Source of the DNA: Fontimonas thermophila
GTDB lineage: Bacteria > Pseudomonadota > Gammaproteobacteria > Nevskiales > Nevskiaceae
NCBI RefSeq assembly: GCF_900113085.1
Contig: NZ_FOOC01000004.1
Location: 1 to 64,000 of the forward strand
DNA length: 64,000 nt
Direction of reading: 5' to 3'
The translations under genes were made by a program, and so were the position numbers. The notes below the pieces were generated by a model. The model worked only from the letters and a program-made list of their open reading frames with translations. It was not told the origin of the DNA and did not search any database. Within the stretch, counting starts at the first letter, position 1, and each line of letters begins with the position of its first letter. Positions 39,183 to 48,621 of this stretch are shown in pieces.

Positions 39183-41201
39183 GTGTGTGGCTTAACGGGG
39201 ATCTGGGCGGCCGACGGCTGGCAAGATGATGCGCTGCGGAGCCTGGCTTTAGCCATGGCTGCCCGCCTGCAGATGCGTGGCCCAGATGCTGAGGGTGCTT
39301 GGGCTGAAGCAGGCGTGGCCTTGGGTCACCGGCGCTTATCCATCCTGGAGCTCAGCCCTGCAGGCGCGCAGCCCATGCACTCCGCTTGCGGACGCTACGT
39401 GATCGTTTTCAACGGGGAGATTTACAACCACCTGGATTTACGTCGTGCTTTACAAGCAGTGGGTGGCGCACCGGCTTGGCGTGGACATTCCGATACCGAA
39501 ACCTTGCTGGCCGGCATCGCCTGCTGGGGGTTAGACGAAACCTTGCGCCGCAGCCGGGGCATGTTCGCCATCGCCCTGTGGGATCGCCAAGCCAAAATTC
39601 TGCAACTGGCGCGGGATCGCTTGGGAGAAAAGCCGCTCTACTGGGGGTGGTGCGGACAGCAGCTCGTGTTTGCTTCCGAGCTGAAAGCCTTACGTGCGCA
39701 CCCTGATTTTAATGCTGGTGTTTGCCCGCAAGCTTTGATCCAGTACTTTCGCTTCAACTATGTACCAGCTCCGCGTAGCATCCACCCGGGCATCTACAAG
39801 CTGGAGCCTGGCACAATTTTGCAGGTATCGTCTGGCTGGCCAACGCTGCCCCCTGCGCAACCGCTGCGCCCAGATCAGAGTTATGGCTCTATCCACATCC
39901 GGCGCTACTGGTTTTTGAATGACGTGGTACAGGCCGGTCTGCGGCAGCAGATTGCAAGCGAGGCCGACGCGATCCAGCAACTGGAAAATACGCTGGCAGT
40001 ATCGGTGCAAAGGCAGATGCTGGCCGATGTGCCTTTGGGCGCCTTTCTCTCCGGCGGAATCGACAGCTCTACTATCGTCGCCCTGATGCAGCGGCACAGC
40101 GTGAGGCCAGTCAAAACCTTCACGATCGGTTTTGATAGGCCTGGATACGATGAATCCGGCCATGCCGCAGCCGTCGCCAGGCACTTGGGTACCGATCACA
40201 CGATGCTCAAGGTGACAGACACCGAGGCTCGAGAGGTAATTCCCGCGCTACCCAGGCTGTACGACGAACCCTTTGCCGATTCCTCGCAAATCCCGACTCA
40301 TCTGGTTGCTCGGGTGGCACGGCAGCAGGTGACGGTTGCGCTCTCGGGTGATGGCGGCGATGAGCTTTTTGGTGGTTACAACCGCTATTTCTGGGGGACT
40401 CGTATCTGGCGCAAAGTTGCGTGGCTACCGCACCCTTTACGTATGGCAGTAGGGCATCTGCTGCAAAGCATTCCGGTTTCCGCATGGGACACCGCTGCCA
40501 AAATAGGTGCCGCACTCGGCGCAGAGCCCATCGTCCGTGCTGGTGACAAGGCTCACAAGCTGGGCGCAAGGCTTAGGACTGTAAAAGACCTCGATGGGCT
40601 TTATCGCAGCTTGGTCAGTGAGTGGACAAGACCTCCACAGTTACTGCAGCAGCAGACCACCGAGCCTGTCTCGTTGCTGGATGATCCCCTGCCCGAGGGT
40701 TTGGAATATGACGCTATTACCCGCATGATGGTGCAGGATCTACGGACCTACCTGCCCGATGACATTCTCTGCAAGGTGGATCGCGCCGCCATGGGGGTGA
40801 GCCTTGAGACCCGGGCGCCCTTTTTGGATGCCGATGTCGTGGAACTGGCGTTCCGCCTGCCACTGACGATGAAAATTCGGGCGGGTCAGGGCAAATGGGC
40901 GGTCCGGCAGGTGCTTTATCGATACGTACCCCGTGAGCTGATCGAGCGCCCCAAAATGGGTTTTGGCATTCCGGTTGGCGAGTGGCTGCGCGGACCTTTG
41001 CGGCCTTGGGCGGATGAGCTGCTCTCTCATGGCAACCTACAAAGAACCGGTTTACTGAATCCTGAGCCCATTCAGAAGGTCTGGGCCGAGCATCTGTCTG
41101 GCCGAAGGGATTGGACAACCCGGCTGTGGGGCGTGCTGATGTTTCAAGCCTGGTCAGGGAGCATTCGTGAAGATTTTGTTACTGCCGCGTTACAGCCGTA
41201 A
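39183..41201 (+). CDS. asnB: Asparagine synthase-like glutamine-dependent amidotransferase
   Basis: A 672-residue two-domain enzyme. The class II glutaminase domain starts MCGLTGIW (Cys2 nucleophile) with VIFNGEIYNHLDLR and GEKPLYWG. The synthetase domain has the PP-loop LSGGIDSSTIVALM and LSGDGGDELFGGYNRYF. AsnB paralogues in polysaccharide loci can amidate uronic acid carboxylates; two UDP-uronate pathways in this window make that reading attractive, but free asparagine synthesis cannot be excluded. The last 35 bases overlap the next gene. Confidence 0.9.
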   Translation: MCGLTGIWAADGWQDDALRSLALAMAARLQMRGPDAEGAWAEAGVALGHRRLSILELSPAGAQPMHSACGRYVIVFNGEIYNHLDLRRALQAVGGAPAWRGHSDTETLLAGIACWGLDETLRRSRGMFAIALWDRQAKILQLARDRLGEKPLYWGWCGQQLVFASELKALRAHPDFNAGVCPQALIQYFRFNYVPAPRSIHPGIYKLEPGTILQVSSGWPTLPPAQPLRPDQSYGSIHIRRYWFLNDVVQAGLRQQIASEADAIQQLENTLAVSVQRQMLADVPLGAFLSGGIDSSTIVALMQRHSVRPVKTFTIGFDRPGYDESGHAAAVARHLGTDHTMLKVTDTEAREVIPALPRLYDEPFADSSQIPTHLVARVARQQVTVALSGDGGDELFGGYNRYFWGTRIWRKVAWLPHPLRMAVGHLLQSIPVSAWDTAAKIGAALGAEPIVRAGDKAHKLGARLRTVKDLDGLYRSLVSEWTRPPQLLQQQTTEPVSLLDDPLPEGLEYDAITRMMVQDLRTYLPDDILCKVDRAAMGVSLETRAPFLDADVVELAFRLPLTMKIRAGQGKWAVRQVLYRYVPRELIERPKMGFGIPVGEWLRGPLRPWADELLSHGNLQRTGLLNPEPIQKVWAEHLSGRRDWTTRLWGVLMFQAWSGSIREDFVTAALQP

Positions 41202-42240
41202 CGGCGCCTCGACCCGGCTGCGCTTTTTGCAGTATTTACCGATTTTGCGGGCGCAAGGCATCGAGGTCATTGAAGCGCCGTTTTTTGATGAGTGTTATCT
41301 GCACCGGTTGTACGCAGGCAGTCCGGCCTACGGCAGTGTCATCAGGGCGTTTTGTCGGCGTTTCTCGCGGTTGTTGACCGACTCTGGGGCAGATCTCATC
41401 TGGCTGGAAAAAGAGGCTTTACCATGGTTGCCGTGGTGGTTTGAGCGCAGATTGTTGCCACGTCATGTGCCCATCGTTTCGGATTACGACGACGCGGTCT
41501 TTCATCGCTACGATTTACACCGCAGCCGCTTTGTGCGCTGGCTGCTTGGTTCCAAAATCGGCGCGGTAATGGCAGCTTCCCGCCTGGTCATGGCGGGTAA
41601 TCGTTATCTTGCCGACCATGCGATCAGAGCCGGGGCCCGACAGGTTGAAACCGTGCCAACCGTGGTGGATTTGGAGCATTACCGCTTCAAGCGCATCGCG
41701 GATGACGAAGGCCAGTTGCGCATCGGCTGGATCGGTACGCCCGGAACCTGGCGTGATTACATGACGCCGATGATGCCCTTGCTGATCGAGGTCGCCGGTG
41801 CCCATGGAGCCCGTTTGCGGGTGGTGGGCGCAGGCCCGGCCGCCGAGGCCCATCCGCTGCTGGAGCTTCGGCCCTGGTCCGAAGCCACCGAAGTGAGCGA
41901 CATCCAGCAGATGGACATCGGGATCATGCCCCTCGACGATAGCCCATGGTCACGGGGCAAGTGTGGCTACAAGCTCATCCAATACATGGCCTGCGGCTTA
42001 CCCGTGGTGGCTTCTCCTGTCGGGGTCAACTGCGAGATCGTCGAACATGGTGTGAATGGCTTTTTGGCTAGAACAGAAGCCGAGTGGCGAGAGGCTCTGT
42101 CCACCCTGCTGCGCGACGCCGATTTGCGCCGGCGAATGGGGCAGGCGGGGCGTAAAAAGGTGGAAACGCATTATTCTCTGCAAGTCTGGGGCCCGCGCGT
42201 TGCGCAGTTGTTGAGAAACGCAGCCTTGGGCGCTGGTTAA
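41167..42240 (+). CDS. Family 4 glycosyltransferase
   Basis: A 357-residue GT-B enzyme. KILLLPRYSRNGASTRLRFLQYLP is a characteristic N-terminus of glycosyltransferases found beside asnB in exopolysaccharide loci. YDDAVFHRY, LRIGWIGTPGTW and IGIMPLDDSPWSRGKCGYKLIQYMACGLPVVAS (donor-binding region) follow. GTG start at 41167 lies inside the end of asnB. Confidence 0.88.
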   Translation: MKILLLPRYSRNGASTRLRFLQYLPILRAQGIEVIEAPFFDECYLHRLYAGSPAYGSVIRAFCRRFSRLLTDSGADLIWLEKEALPWLPWWFERRLLPRHVPIVSDYDDAVFHRYDLHRSRFVRWLLGSKIGAVMAASRLVMAGNRYLADHAIRAGARQVETVPTVVDLEHYRFKRIADDEGQLRIGWIGTPGTWRDYMTPMMPLLIEVAGAHGARLRVVGAGPAAEAHPLLELRPWSEATEVSDIQQMDIGIMPLDDSPWSRGKCGYKLIQYMACGLPVVASPVGVNCEIVEHGVNGFLARTEAEWREALSTLLRDADLRRRMGQAGRKKVETHYSLQVWGPRVAQLLRNAALGAG

Positions 42241-42244
42241 GGCC

Positions 42245-43327
42245 TTGAACCTGCTCATGTGGCCGTACTGGTTTTTGTTTCTGTTGCCGAGTTTTTCCGC
42301 AGCGATGTCGGCCACGCGGCCGCATGCCAAAGGTCGCTATGGGGCACTGACCTGGCCGATCATGGGTATCGTGCTGGTCTTGATGATCGGCTTCCGATTC
42401 GAGGTCGGCGGTGATTGGTTTAACTATCAAGCCCATTACTTCGACGTCTTGGATGTGCCTTTGGGGGAGGTTCTAGAAAGGCCCGATCCTGGTTATTACC
42501 TGCTGACCTGGCTATCGGCTCAGTGGGGGCTGGGCGTCTTTCTGGTCAATACCGTTTGCGGAGTTCTGTTTAGCTGGGGTCTGCTCGCTTTTTGCCAAGC
42601 CCAACCCCGGCCCTGGCTGGCGCTGGCCGTGGCAGTGCCGTATCTGGTGACTGTCGTGGCCATGGGTTACAGCCGTCAGGGAGTGGCCATCGGCCTGGCC
42701 ATGCTCGGTCTGGTGCGGCTGGCGCGTCATCAGAACTTGCAGTTTGTGTTGTGCGTGGGTCTGGCCGCCACCTTTCACAAGACCGCGGTGCTGCTGATTC
42801 CGCTCGCGGTGCTGGCCAATCCACGCGGGCGTCTGTGGTCGGCGCTGTGGGTCGGAATCACCGCGGCGCTCATGTATTGGGCATTGTTGGCCGAAAGCGT
42901 GGATGCCCTGGTGACCAACTACATCGTGGCCGAGTACGAGTATGAATCGGAGGGCGCCGCCATCCGGGTTACCATGAATGCCTTGCCGGCCATGCTCCTG
43001 CTGCTGTTCCGCCGCCGCGTGGTCTGGCAAAGCGCAGCCGAGCGCAATCTCTGGAGCCTGATGGCCTGGGCCGCACTGGCGACCATTCCTTTGCTCATCC
43101 TGCTGCCGTCCTCGACGGCAGTGGATCGCATGGCGCTGTATCTCATTCCGCTACAACCCTTCGTTTTCTCGCGCCTGCCGGATTGGTTGGCGAGGTTTGG
43201 CGGACGGCGGATCTGGATCGTTTCGATCCTCGCCTACTACGCGGCCGTGCTGTTCGTCTGGCTGTTGTTTGCCAGTCACGCCCAGTATTGGCTCCCTTAC
43301 CGCTTTTATCTCTTCGAGCTGCTGTGA
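42245..43327 (+). CDS. EpsG/Wzy-like polysaccharide polymerase
   Basis: A 360-residue polytopic membrane protein with about ten hydrophobic segments. MIGFRFEVGGDWFNYQAHYFDV, AMGYSRQGVAIGLAMLGL and LAATFHKTAVLLIPL are typical EpsG-family elements. It is the only polymerase candidate in the operon, so it is probably the Wzy that joins repeat units in the periplasm. TTG start at 42245 is likely; ATG at 42257 is an alternative. Confidence 0.85.
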   Translation: MNLLMWPYWFLFLLPSFSAAMSATRPHAKGRYGALTWPIMGIVLVLMIGFRFEVGGDWFNYQAHYFDVLDVPLGEVLERPDPGYYLLTWLSAQWGLGVFLVNTVCGVLFSWGLLAFCQAQPRPWLALAVAVPYLVTVVAMGYSRQGVAIGLAMLGLVRLARHQNLQFVLCVGLAATFHKTAVLLIPLAVLANPRGRLWSALWVGITAALMYWALLAESVDALVTNYIVAEYEYESEGAAIRVTMNALPAMLLLLFRRRVVWQSAAERNLWSLMAWAALATIPLLILLPSSTAVDRMALYLIPLQPFVFSRLPDWLARFGGRRIWIVSILAYYAAVLFVWLLFASHAQYWLPYRFYLFELL

Positions 43328-44457
43328 AGATCGCGCTCTTTGCCAATACGGACTGGTATCTCTACAACTTTCGCCGGTCCTTGGCGCTGGCGATCCGCGA
43401 CGCGGGGTATGAGCCATTGCTGCTTTCTCCGCCCGGTCCCTATGCAGCGCGGCTGCAAGCCCTGGGTTTGCGCTGGCAGCCGGTGCCGATGGATCGGCGC
43501 AGTCTCAATCCTTTGCGGGAGTTGGCGCTGCTGTGGTGGCTCAGGGGTTTGCTGAGACGCGAGCGCGTGGATCTGGTGCATGGCTTTACCATCAAGTGCG
43601 CGGTCTATGGCGCGATCTCGGCGCGTTGGGCCGGTGTGCCAGCCCGGGTCGGGGCAGTGGCCGGCATGGGCTATGTCTTTACCAGCGAGGATTTCAAGGC
43701 CCGGTTGCTGCGTCCGGTGGTGCGCAGGCTGATACGCTGGGCGCTGGGCGGCGAGGGGGCACGGCTGATTCTGCAGAACCCGGACGATGTCACCTTGTTC
43801 CGGCAGGCTGGATTGGTGGACGCCGACAAGATTCGCCTGATCTATGGTTCGGGGGTGGATGCCCAGCGTTTTACGCCCGGGCCGGAAGCGGGCAATCGTC
43901 CAGCAGGGCAAGCGTTGCGGGTGCTGCTGGTGGCCCGCCTGCTCTGGGACAAGGGCATTGCGGAATACGTGGAAGCCGCGCGTATGCTCAGGCGCAGGGG
44001 GCTTGCTCTGCATTTTCTGCTGGCTGGCACACCGGATGAGGGCAATCCCGCCGCCATTCCGGTGGCTACCGTCCAGCAGTGGCAGGATGAGGGCGTGATC
44101 GATTGGCTGGGGCACGTGGAGGATATGCCCGCACTCTATGCTTCGGCCGATATCATGGTGCTGCCAAGCTACCGTGAAGGTCTGCCCAAGACGCTGATCG
44201 AGGCAGCGGCCTGCGGTCTGCCGATCGTGACCACTGATGCGCCCGGCTGCCGGGAAGTGGTGACGCACGAACAAGAAGGTTTGCTGGTGCCGGTCCGGGA
44301 CGCCCAGGCGCTGACCGAGGCCATCGCGCGGCTTTCGTCCGATGCCGCTTTGCGCGCCCGCCTCGGCGCAGCGGCCCGCAAGAAAGTTTTGGAACGCTTT
44401 GATGAGCGCATCGTGATCGAGCAGACGCTCAAGGTTTACACCGAGCTGTCCGGTTGA
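43324..44457 (+). CDS. Family 4 glycosyltransferase
   Basis: A 377-residue GT-B enzyme. KIALFANTDWYLYNFRRSLALAIRD opens the protein, VHGFTIKCAVYG and LIYGSGVDAQRF follow, and LPSYREGLPKTLIEAAACGLPIVTTDAPGCREVV is the donor-binding signature typical of PglA/CapM-like enzymes that act on amino sugars or uronates. GTG start overlaps the polymerase stop as GTGA. It is the last gene of the plus-strand operon; no clear terminator was seen in the 92 bases before the convergent wzc. Confidence 0.9.
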   Translation: MKIALFANTDWYLYNFRRSLALAIRDAGYEPLLLSPPGPYAARLQALGLRWQPVPMDRRSLNPLRELALLWWLRGLLRRERVDLVHGFTIKCAVYGAISARWAGVPARVGAVAGMGYVFTSEDFKARLLRPVVRRLIRWALGGEGARLILQNPDDVTLFRQAGLVDADKIRLIYGSGVDAQRFTPGPEAGNRPAGQALRVLLVARLLWDKGIAEYVEAARMLRRRGLALHFLLAGTPDEGNPAAIPVATVQQWQDEGVIDWLGHVEDMPALYASADIMVLPSYREGLPKTLIEAAACGLPIVTTDAPGCREVVTHEQEGLLVPVRDAQALTEAIARLSSDAALRARLGAAARKKVLERFDERIVIEQTLKVYTELSG

Positions 44458-44549
44458 TCCGGCAGAGGTGTGTTAAGGTAACTCCTTCTCGTCGTGCGCA
44501 GCGCATTCCGGCTGCTATCTTTGCCCTTGTTTGATGGAACCTGCCGGGT

Positions 44550-46814
44550 TTAGCTCCCGCTCGGGCGTTTGCGATAGTCGTAGCGATAACCGCCGTAGTA
44601 GTAGCCGTACTTGTAGCCATACCGCCCCTGGCGCGTGCGGCCGATCTGGTTGAACAGCGTGCCGCGCACCGCGACGCCGGCGCGGGTCAGGCGGTTGACG
44701 GTTTCCTCGATCATCCGTAGCGGGTGTTCCCCGGCCTTGAGCACCACCAGGGTGATGCCGGCGTGGCGGCCGATGATGGCTGCGTCGGTGACGGCAAGTA
44801 CCGGCGGGGTATCGATGAGAACGTGGTCGAAGCGTTCAGAAAGCCCTTGCAGCAGTTCCACGAAGCGCTCGTTGATCAGCAGCTCCGCCGGGTTGGGCGG
44901 GTAGGTGCCGGTGGGGATCAGCATCAAGCCCTCGACGGGTGTGGGGCAGAGGATCTGTTCGAGTGTGGCGGCGCCGCTGATCAGCTCGGAGAGACCCGGG
45001 GCGCGCGGTGCGGCGATCAGCTTGTTGATGTGGCCGCGGCGCAGGTCGGCGTCCACCACCACGACGCGGCGCTTGGCCTGGGCGAGCACGGCGCCGAGGT
45101 TGATGCTGACGAAGGATTTGCCAAGATCCGGTTCCGGGCCCGTGAGCATGATACGGTTGTTCGGTGCATCCATCTGCGCAAAGTGCAGCGCCGTGCGCAG
45201 GCTGCGCAGCGCTTCCACGGCCACCCCATTGGGTTCGCGCAGTACGAGCAGGCCATCCGGCTGGCTTTTGCCGCGTTTGAGTGCGCGCGCGAGCCTGGCT
45301 TGTTCCTCGGAGTAGGGAATGGCGCCATACGTCGGCAGACCCAGTTTTTTCTCGACGATGGCAGGGTCCTCGACGCCGGTGCGCAGGGCGTTGAGCACGA
45401 ACACGGCGATGACCCCAAGCAAGCCTCCGAGAATCAGCGAGAGCGTACCCACCAGCAGGCGCTTGGGTTGGGAGGGAAAGCTCGGCAGAAAGGGTGTGTC
45501 GATGATGCGGATACTGCCGATGGTGCCGCTGCGGACGACCTCGAGCTCTTGCGTGCGGTTGAGGAGCGCCACGTACAGCGCCGTGGCGACTTGCACGTCG
45601 CGCATCAATTGCAGGGTGTGCTGCTCGATGTCCGGCAACTGGCGGATCCGGGCGTTGACCTGACGGAGCTGGGCGTCGATCTGCGCAATTTGCGCGTCGA
45701 GGGCCTGCACCACCGGGTGGTTGACGGTGAAGCGCTGCAAGGCTTCGTTGCGCTGCTGGAGCAGCTCGGCTTTGTTCCGCTCGAGCTCGACGCTGCGGGA
45801 GAGCACCAGGGAGGTTTCTTGGGTCAGATCGGCGGTGCCCTGCTCGACCTTGAACTGGTTGAGACGCGCCTCGGCAGTCTCGAGTTTGGCCTTGAGTTCC
45901 GGCAATTGCGCCTTGAGGAAGCTCAGCGTCTGCTCGGCCTCGGCGGAGCGTCGCTCCACGTTTTGCTTTTGATAGGCGTTCAGGATTTCGGTGAGCACCC
46001 GTTGGGCCTGCTGCGGACTCTCGGCGGTGTAGCTGAGGTTGACCATGCCGAGCGCCGTGCGCGAGGCGGTGACCGTGAGCGCGTCCTGAACGGCGCGGAT
46101 GGCGGCGTCCCGGCGCATGCGCATGACGGTGTACTCGGTGCCGGGCTCGCCGCGCAGTTCTTGCACGAATAATTCGATGGGGTCGGTGTCATCACTGAGA
46201 GGGAGCGTGGCCAGCACGCCGACCCGCCCCTCGCCCAAGGGCCGTTGTTCCTCGTCCAGGATCTGGTACTGGCCGTCCGTATCGAGCAAGCGCAGGTAAA
46301 ACGGCCGGTTCAGTGCCTGGGGGGGGACCTGGAACGTGGAGACCGTGATCGCCTCGCCGCCCCAGGCGTACGCGCTGCGGTCGAAGGGTTTGAGCCAGAA
46401 CGGCGGCTCCCCGAAGCGCGCGCTGCGCTGGCGACGCGCGATGGCTGGGCCGAGTAACGGCAGACTGCGCGGCTCGGCCACCACGTCCAGCCCCAACCGA
46501 TCGACCACGGCGCCAATCACCAGGCGACTTTTGAGGATTTCCACCTCGGCCGTGACCGGAATTTCCGTGGTGAAGGCCTCGGCCACCTGGGCAAACGCCA
46601 CGCGCGCAGGATTGGCGTTGGATTCCACCTGCACCAGTGCGTCTGTGGTGTAGCGCGGGGGGGCGATGTACAGGTAGGTCAGGGCCAGGAACGCGGCCGC
46701 ACCGACAAAACCGGCGATCACCGGCCAGCTGGCGATCAGGATGCCGATCAGCTCGCGCAGGTCGATCTGATCGTCGTTTTCGAGTGGTGCGGTTGTGGGG
46801 AGCTCAGCAGTCAT
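44550..46814 (-). CDS. wzc: Wzc: polysaccharide co-polymerase with BY-type tyrosine kinase
   Basis: A 754-residue inner-membrane protein controlling chain length and export with Wza. The Wzz domain starts DDQIDLRELIGILIASWPVIAGF (first membrane helix). A long periplasmic coiled coil contains QTLSFLKAQLPELKAKLETAEARL. The second helix (GTLSLILGGLLGVIAVFVLNAL) precedes the cytoplasmic kinase, with Walker A GPEPDLGKSF, A' VVVDADLRRG and Walker B VLIDTPPV. The tail carries nine tyrosines within about 17 residues, the autophosphorylation cluster. No Wzb-type phosphatase is in the window. Start at MTAELPTT. Confidence 0.93.
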   Translation of the reverse strand: MTAELPTTAPLENDDQIDLRELIGILIASWPVIAGFVGAAAFLALTYLYIAPPRYTTDALVQVESNANPARVAFAQVAEAFTTEIPVTAEVEILKSRLVIGAVVDRLGLDVVAEPRSLPLLGPAIARRQRSARFGEPPFWLKPFDRSAYAWGGEAITVSTFQVPPQALNRPFYLRLLDTDGQYQILDEEQRPLGEGRVGVLATLPLSDDTDPIELFVQELRGEPGTEYTVMRMRRDAAIRAVQDALTVTASRTALGMVNLSYTAESPQQAQRVLTEILNAYQKQNVERRSAEAEQTLSFLKAQLPELKAKLETAEARLNQFKVEQGTADLTQETSLVLSRSVELERNKAELLQQRNEALQRFTVNHPVVQALDAQIAQIDAQLRQVNARIRQLPDIEQHTLQLMRDVQVATALYVALLNRTQELEVVRSGTIGSIRIIDTPFLPSFPSQPKRLLVGTLSLILGGLLGVIAVFVLNALRTGVEDPAIVEKKLGLPTYGAIPYSEEQARLARALKRGKSQPDGLLVLREPNGVAVEALRSLRTALHFAQMDAPNNRIMLTGPEPDLGKSFVSINLGAVLAQAKRRVVVVDADLRRGHINKLIAAPRAPGLSELISGAATLEQILCPTPVEGLMLIPTGTYPPNPAELLINERFVELLQGLSERFDHVLIDTPPVLAVTDAAIIGRHAGITLVVLKAGEHPLRMIEETVNRLTRAGVAVRGTLFNQIGRTRQGRYGYKYGYYYGGYRYDYRKRPSGS

Positions 46815-46883
46815 CGATTGGGGAAGATTGTCACGCGAGTCCGGCCGGGGAGGACACCCCGGCCGAGGCAAGGTGGCGATGGG

Positions 46884-48041
46884 TCAGTCGTTGGAGAACA
46901 CCTGGTCCAGCCGGTCGATCACGAATACCGGCGCCACCAGCGAGGTCAGGCTGGGCAGGATCTGGGCGATGAAGCGGTTGAAGCGGGTGACTTCGCGTGT
47001 CGAAACATAGACGATGTCGCCGCTCGCGAGCTGGAAGCGATCCGCGAGAATGAATGATTCCGGGCTCTTGCCGTTGAGGTGAAAGACACGCGCCTGATTT
47101 CCATCGGCACGGATCACGAAGATGCTCCCCGGCCGGGCGGTGCCGGCCTGAAGATAGTTGGCTCCGGCCAGCACCGCCGTGCCGCGCTGATCGGAAGGTA
47201 CCAGGATCTGCGCCAGCGAGGTGGTGTAGGGGTCGATGAACTCGGTGCGGTTGGGCGCTTCGCCCAAAACATACACCTTGTTGATGTTGCGCGGCACGAA
47301 GACCACGTCGCCGTCCTTCAAGACCCAGCGCTGGCCGAAGTCCGGGCTTTGCAGGAGTTGGAAGACATCCACGGGATAGTCGATCTCGCCCCGCTTGAGC
47401 ACCACGCGGCGCAGATCACCCTCCGGCTTCACGCCGGCGGTGATGACGGCTTCGGTGATGGTCATCGGCCGGTCGGTGATCGGGAAAAAGCCCGGCTTTT
47501 CGACTTCACCCGCCACGGCCACCCGCTGTGAGCGGTACTCGCTCACTCGCAGATTGACCTGCGGCTGGTTGATGAACCGAGCGAGCGCGTCGCGCACCGC
47601 GGTGTAGGCCTCGCCCGGTGTGAGTCCGGCGACGCGCAGTGGCCCGTGCAGCGGCAGAAAGACCCGGCCATCGCTGTCGACCACATAAGTCGACTCAGCC
47701 ACACGGTCAACCAATGCCACTGAATTTGTGCGGGTATCGGCAAACAAGGACTGATTGAGAAAGATCGATAGCACGTCTCCGGGTCCGATGCGGTAGACGT
47801 ATTCGGAGAGTTGTGGAGTGCCCGGCGGGATTTCCGGAATGGCTGGGGGCTGCTGCGCCAGGCTGGCGACCAGAGCGGGCGTCACCGGTTCTACCGTGAA
47901 GGGGATTTGATTGGCAGAGGCGGGTTCGTCGAAGCGCTGAACCATGCCGGCGCATCCACTGATCAAGACGGCGAGCATGCTGGTCGCCAGTAGCCGCAGC
48001 GTGCTTCGGAATGCCTCAAAAAAGGAGGGTACGCCTCTCAT
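46884..48041 (-). CDS. wza: Wza-type outer-membrane polysaccharide export lipoprotein
   Basis: A 385-residue protein with a lipoprotein signal (LLATSMLAVLISGCAG). The polysaccharide export domain starts YRIGPGDVLSIFLNQ, then VDSDGRVFLPLHGPLRVAGLT. Two SLBB domains follow (VAVAGEVEKPGFFPI; VYVLGEAPNRTEFI). The C-terminal part ends near the amphipathic/hydrophobic segment QILPSLTSLVAPVFVI. Longer starts (48080, 48110) add unlikely sequence before the signal peptide; 48041 also leaves a short leader after the promoter proposed here. It precedes wzc by 69 bases. Confidence 0.92.
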   Translation of the reverse strand: MRGVPSFFEAFRSTLRLLATSMLAVLISGCAGMVQRFDEPASANQIPFTVEPVTPALVASLAQQPPAIPEIPPGTPQLSEYVYRIGPGDVLSIFLNQSLFADTRTNSVALVDRVAESTYVVDSDGRVFLPLHGPLRVAGLTPGEAYTAVRDALARFINQPQVNLRVSEYRSQRVAVAGEVEKPGFFPITDRPMTITEAVITAGVKPEGDLRRVVLKRGEIDYPVDVFQLLQSPDFGQRWVLKDGDVVFVPRNINKVYVLGEAPNRTEFIDPYTTSLAQILVPSDQRGTAVLAGANYLQAGTARPGSIFVIRADGNQARVFHLNGKSPESFILADRFQLASGDIVYVSTREVTRFNRFIAQILPSLTSLVAPVFVIDRLDQVFSND

Positions 48042-48069
48042 CGTGGTTTGGGGGTGATAGGGACGGGTA

Positions 48070-48075
48070 ACTGTA
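48070..48075 (-). promoter_or_regulatory. Candidate -10 box for wza-wzc
   Basis: Read on the minus strand this is TACAGT (4 of 6 to TATAAT). It lies about 30 bases downstream of the centre of the CRP-like palindrome, the spacing expected of a class II activated promoter. It would start transcription about 20 bases before the wza ATG. Confidence 0.35.
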
Positions 48076-48092
48076 GCCATCCGGGCGTAATC

Positions 48093-48114
48093 AAATGTGA
48101 TCCAGATCAAAATT
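48093..48114. promoter_or_regulatory. CRP/Clp/Vfr-like binding site upstream of wza
   Basis: AAATGTGATCCAGATCAAAA matches the CRP-family consensus TGTGA-N6-TCACA with a perfect left half and 4 of 5 in the right half, including the flanking AAA. Its centre is about 62 bases before the wza start codon. Regulation by a CRP-family protein is an inference from this match. Confidence 0.5.
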
Positions 48115-48621
48115 GTGGTGAGTCAAAAAAGATCGATGACTTTTCGCAAGCGGTAGCCCCATGCGTCCACTGCTTGCCGTGCGCGGCGTGCACCGAAGCG
48201 CAGCAAGAGGAATAAGGTCCGCGTTCCCGATCTTTGCTCTTGCCCGACTCGCCTTCGAGATGTTGAAAGCTTATCAGAACGGGTTCCGGAAGTAGACTGG
48301 ATCGTCTGGCGAGCTTTGTGTTGGACTGAATTGAGTCGGATCTCTCACGATCCGCCAATGCGCGTAACCCGGATGGCCGACAGGCACCCGGTGGTCCAGG
48401 GCACCGGACGGGATTCGCAGGCGTGCTTTGTATGACAGTGAAGTCTTGGTGATTGCTTGATCGAATGAGGTGCAGTTCATTCGCCAGTGCAGGGGAGAGC
48501 TTCTCTGTTGTCCAGGGGCGATCGCATCCGTCATGATTTTGCCGTTCGCGAACGGTTTCGCGGGCAGTCCTGCGTAGAACCAAGATCCTCACCCGACTTC
48601 ATTCATCTCACCCACCATTTC

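Larger units (their letters stand above)
48042..48621. other. 580-base divergent intergenic region between wza and rmlC
   Basis: No credible gene was seen; the open frames here lack family signatures. The region is less GC-rich than its surroundings. A CRP-like site and a -10 candidate for wza lie at its left end. No clear promoter for rmlC was recognised. Confidence 0.6.
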
